Positions 63,892 through 64,000 of a stretch of 64,000 nt of DNA are shown piece after piece. This stretch comes from Bifidobacterium oedipodis (GTDB lineage Bacteria; Actinomycetota; Actinomycetes; Actinomycetales; Bifidobacteriaceae). Position numbers and translations under genes: made by a program. The DNA is taken from the NCBI RefSeq assembly GCF_012932425.1, contig NZ_JAAIII010000003.1, forward strand, positions 366,649-430,648, read 5' to 3'. Below the pieces are notes generated by a model. It did not search any database. It worked only from the letters and a program-made list of their open reading frames with translations, and was not told where the DNA came from. The first letter of the stretch is position 1. The number at the start of each line of letters is the position of its first letter.

Positions 63892-64000
63892 TGTGAACAT
63901 CGTCGGCACTTTTTCTGAACACCGTCGGCGTTCAAATTGAACATGGTCGGCGGTTGGTTCCTTTGTTTTGTTGTGTTTGGTTATTTCATGAGCGAGTGTC
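63892..64000. mobile_element. End of an IS21-like insertion sequence
   Basis: TGTGAACATCGTCGGC marks the boundary. The motif TGAACA(T/C)(C/G)GTCGGC repeats at 63894, 63916 and 63938, exactly 22 bp apart, as in the multiple transposase-binding sites at IS21-family ends. An ATG at 63988 may begin its first gene. The rest lies outside the window. Confidence 0.65.

Overview
The window looks like chromosomal DNA of a Bifidobacterium, most probably the B. longum group. Reasons: G+C-rich actinobacterial coding sequence, several LacI-regulated galactoside and arabinoside loci, paired GH42 beta-galactosidases, the smpB / secreted CHAP protein / ftsX / ftsE / prfB block, and an actinobacterial DUF2530 protein. 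Species is inferred from gene content, not from a database search.

Layout. 1-15.1 kb is a carbohydrate island: the 3' part of a GH51 arabinofuranosidase, then two paralogous galactoside cassettes. Cassette 1 (1.5-8.1 kb) has two permeases, a GH42 enzyme and flanking LacI regulators but no solute-binding protein. Cassette 2 (8.1-14.9 kb) is complete: binding protein, two permeases, GH42, LacI. 15.3-18.5 kb holds a short-chain dehydrogenase and an AT-rich type II restriction-modification pair. 18.6-25.9 kb has an RluA-type pseudouridine synthase, glmS and a polar amino-acid ABC transporter with two binding proteins. 26-33.5 kb is smpB, a CHAP wall hydrolase, ftsX, ftsE, prfB and a DEDD exonuclease. 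33.7-41.5 kb contains trmB, a DUF4190 protein, tRNA-Asp and tRNA-Phe, a PadR/DUF1048 pair, a low-molecular-weight phosphatase, folA-thyA, an OsmC protein and a tandem universal stress protein. 41.7-44.5 kb has three secreted cysteine-peptidase-type wall proteins. 44.7-53 kb carries serC, a SenX3/PhoR-like kinase without its phospho-acceptor histidine, phoU, gpmA, a MenA-like prenyltransferase, lysS and tRNA-Pro. 53-62.8 kb has an MFS exporter, a TPR-DUF4037 / DUF4125 pair with a divergent 23-residue Cys-rich ORF, and a PspC-type envelope-stress module (PspC protein, PspC-sensor kinase, LuxR-type regulator). The window ends in a sortase C gene cut by the end of an IS21-like element.

The most unusual content is non-coding. 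(i) Two arrays of regularly spaced palindromes: four at 37168-37394 and six of 39-40 bp at 50651-50952 with 12-13 bp spacers. In the second array the arms change together, so the symmetry is conserved rather than the sequence. (ii) A family of ~51-53 bp palindromic mini-elements just downstream of stop codons (LMW phosphatase, gpmA, lysS, and a diverged relative near glmS), flanked at the first three genes by direct repeats that copy the last 15-40 bp of the host gene. (iii) Two nested inverted-repeat units beside glmS whose 29-bp arms show compensatory changes. At two loci a mini-element and a palindrome array lie side by side between two leftward genes.

Several genes (lysS, menA, the DUF4190 gene, possibly thyA) have a -10-like hexamer 6-8 bp before the start codon and no clear ribosome binding site, suggesting leaderless transcripts.
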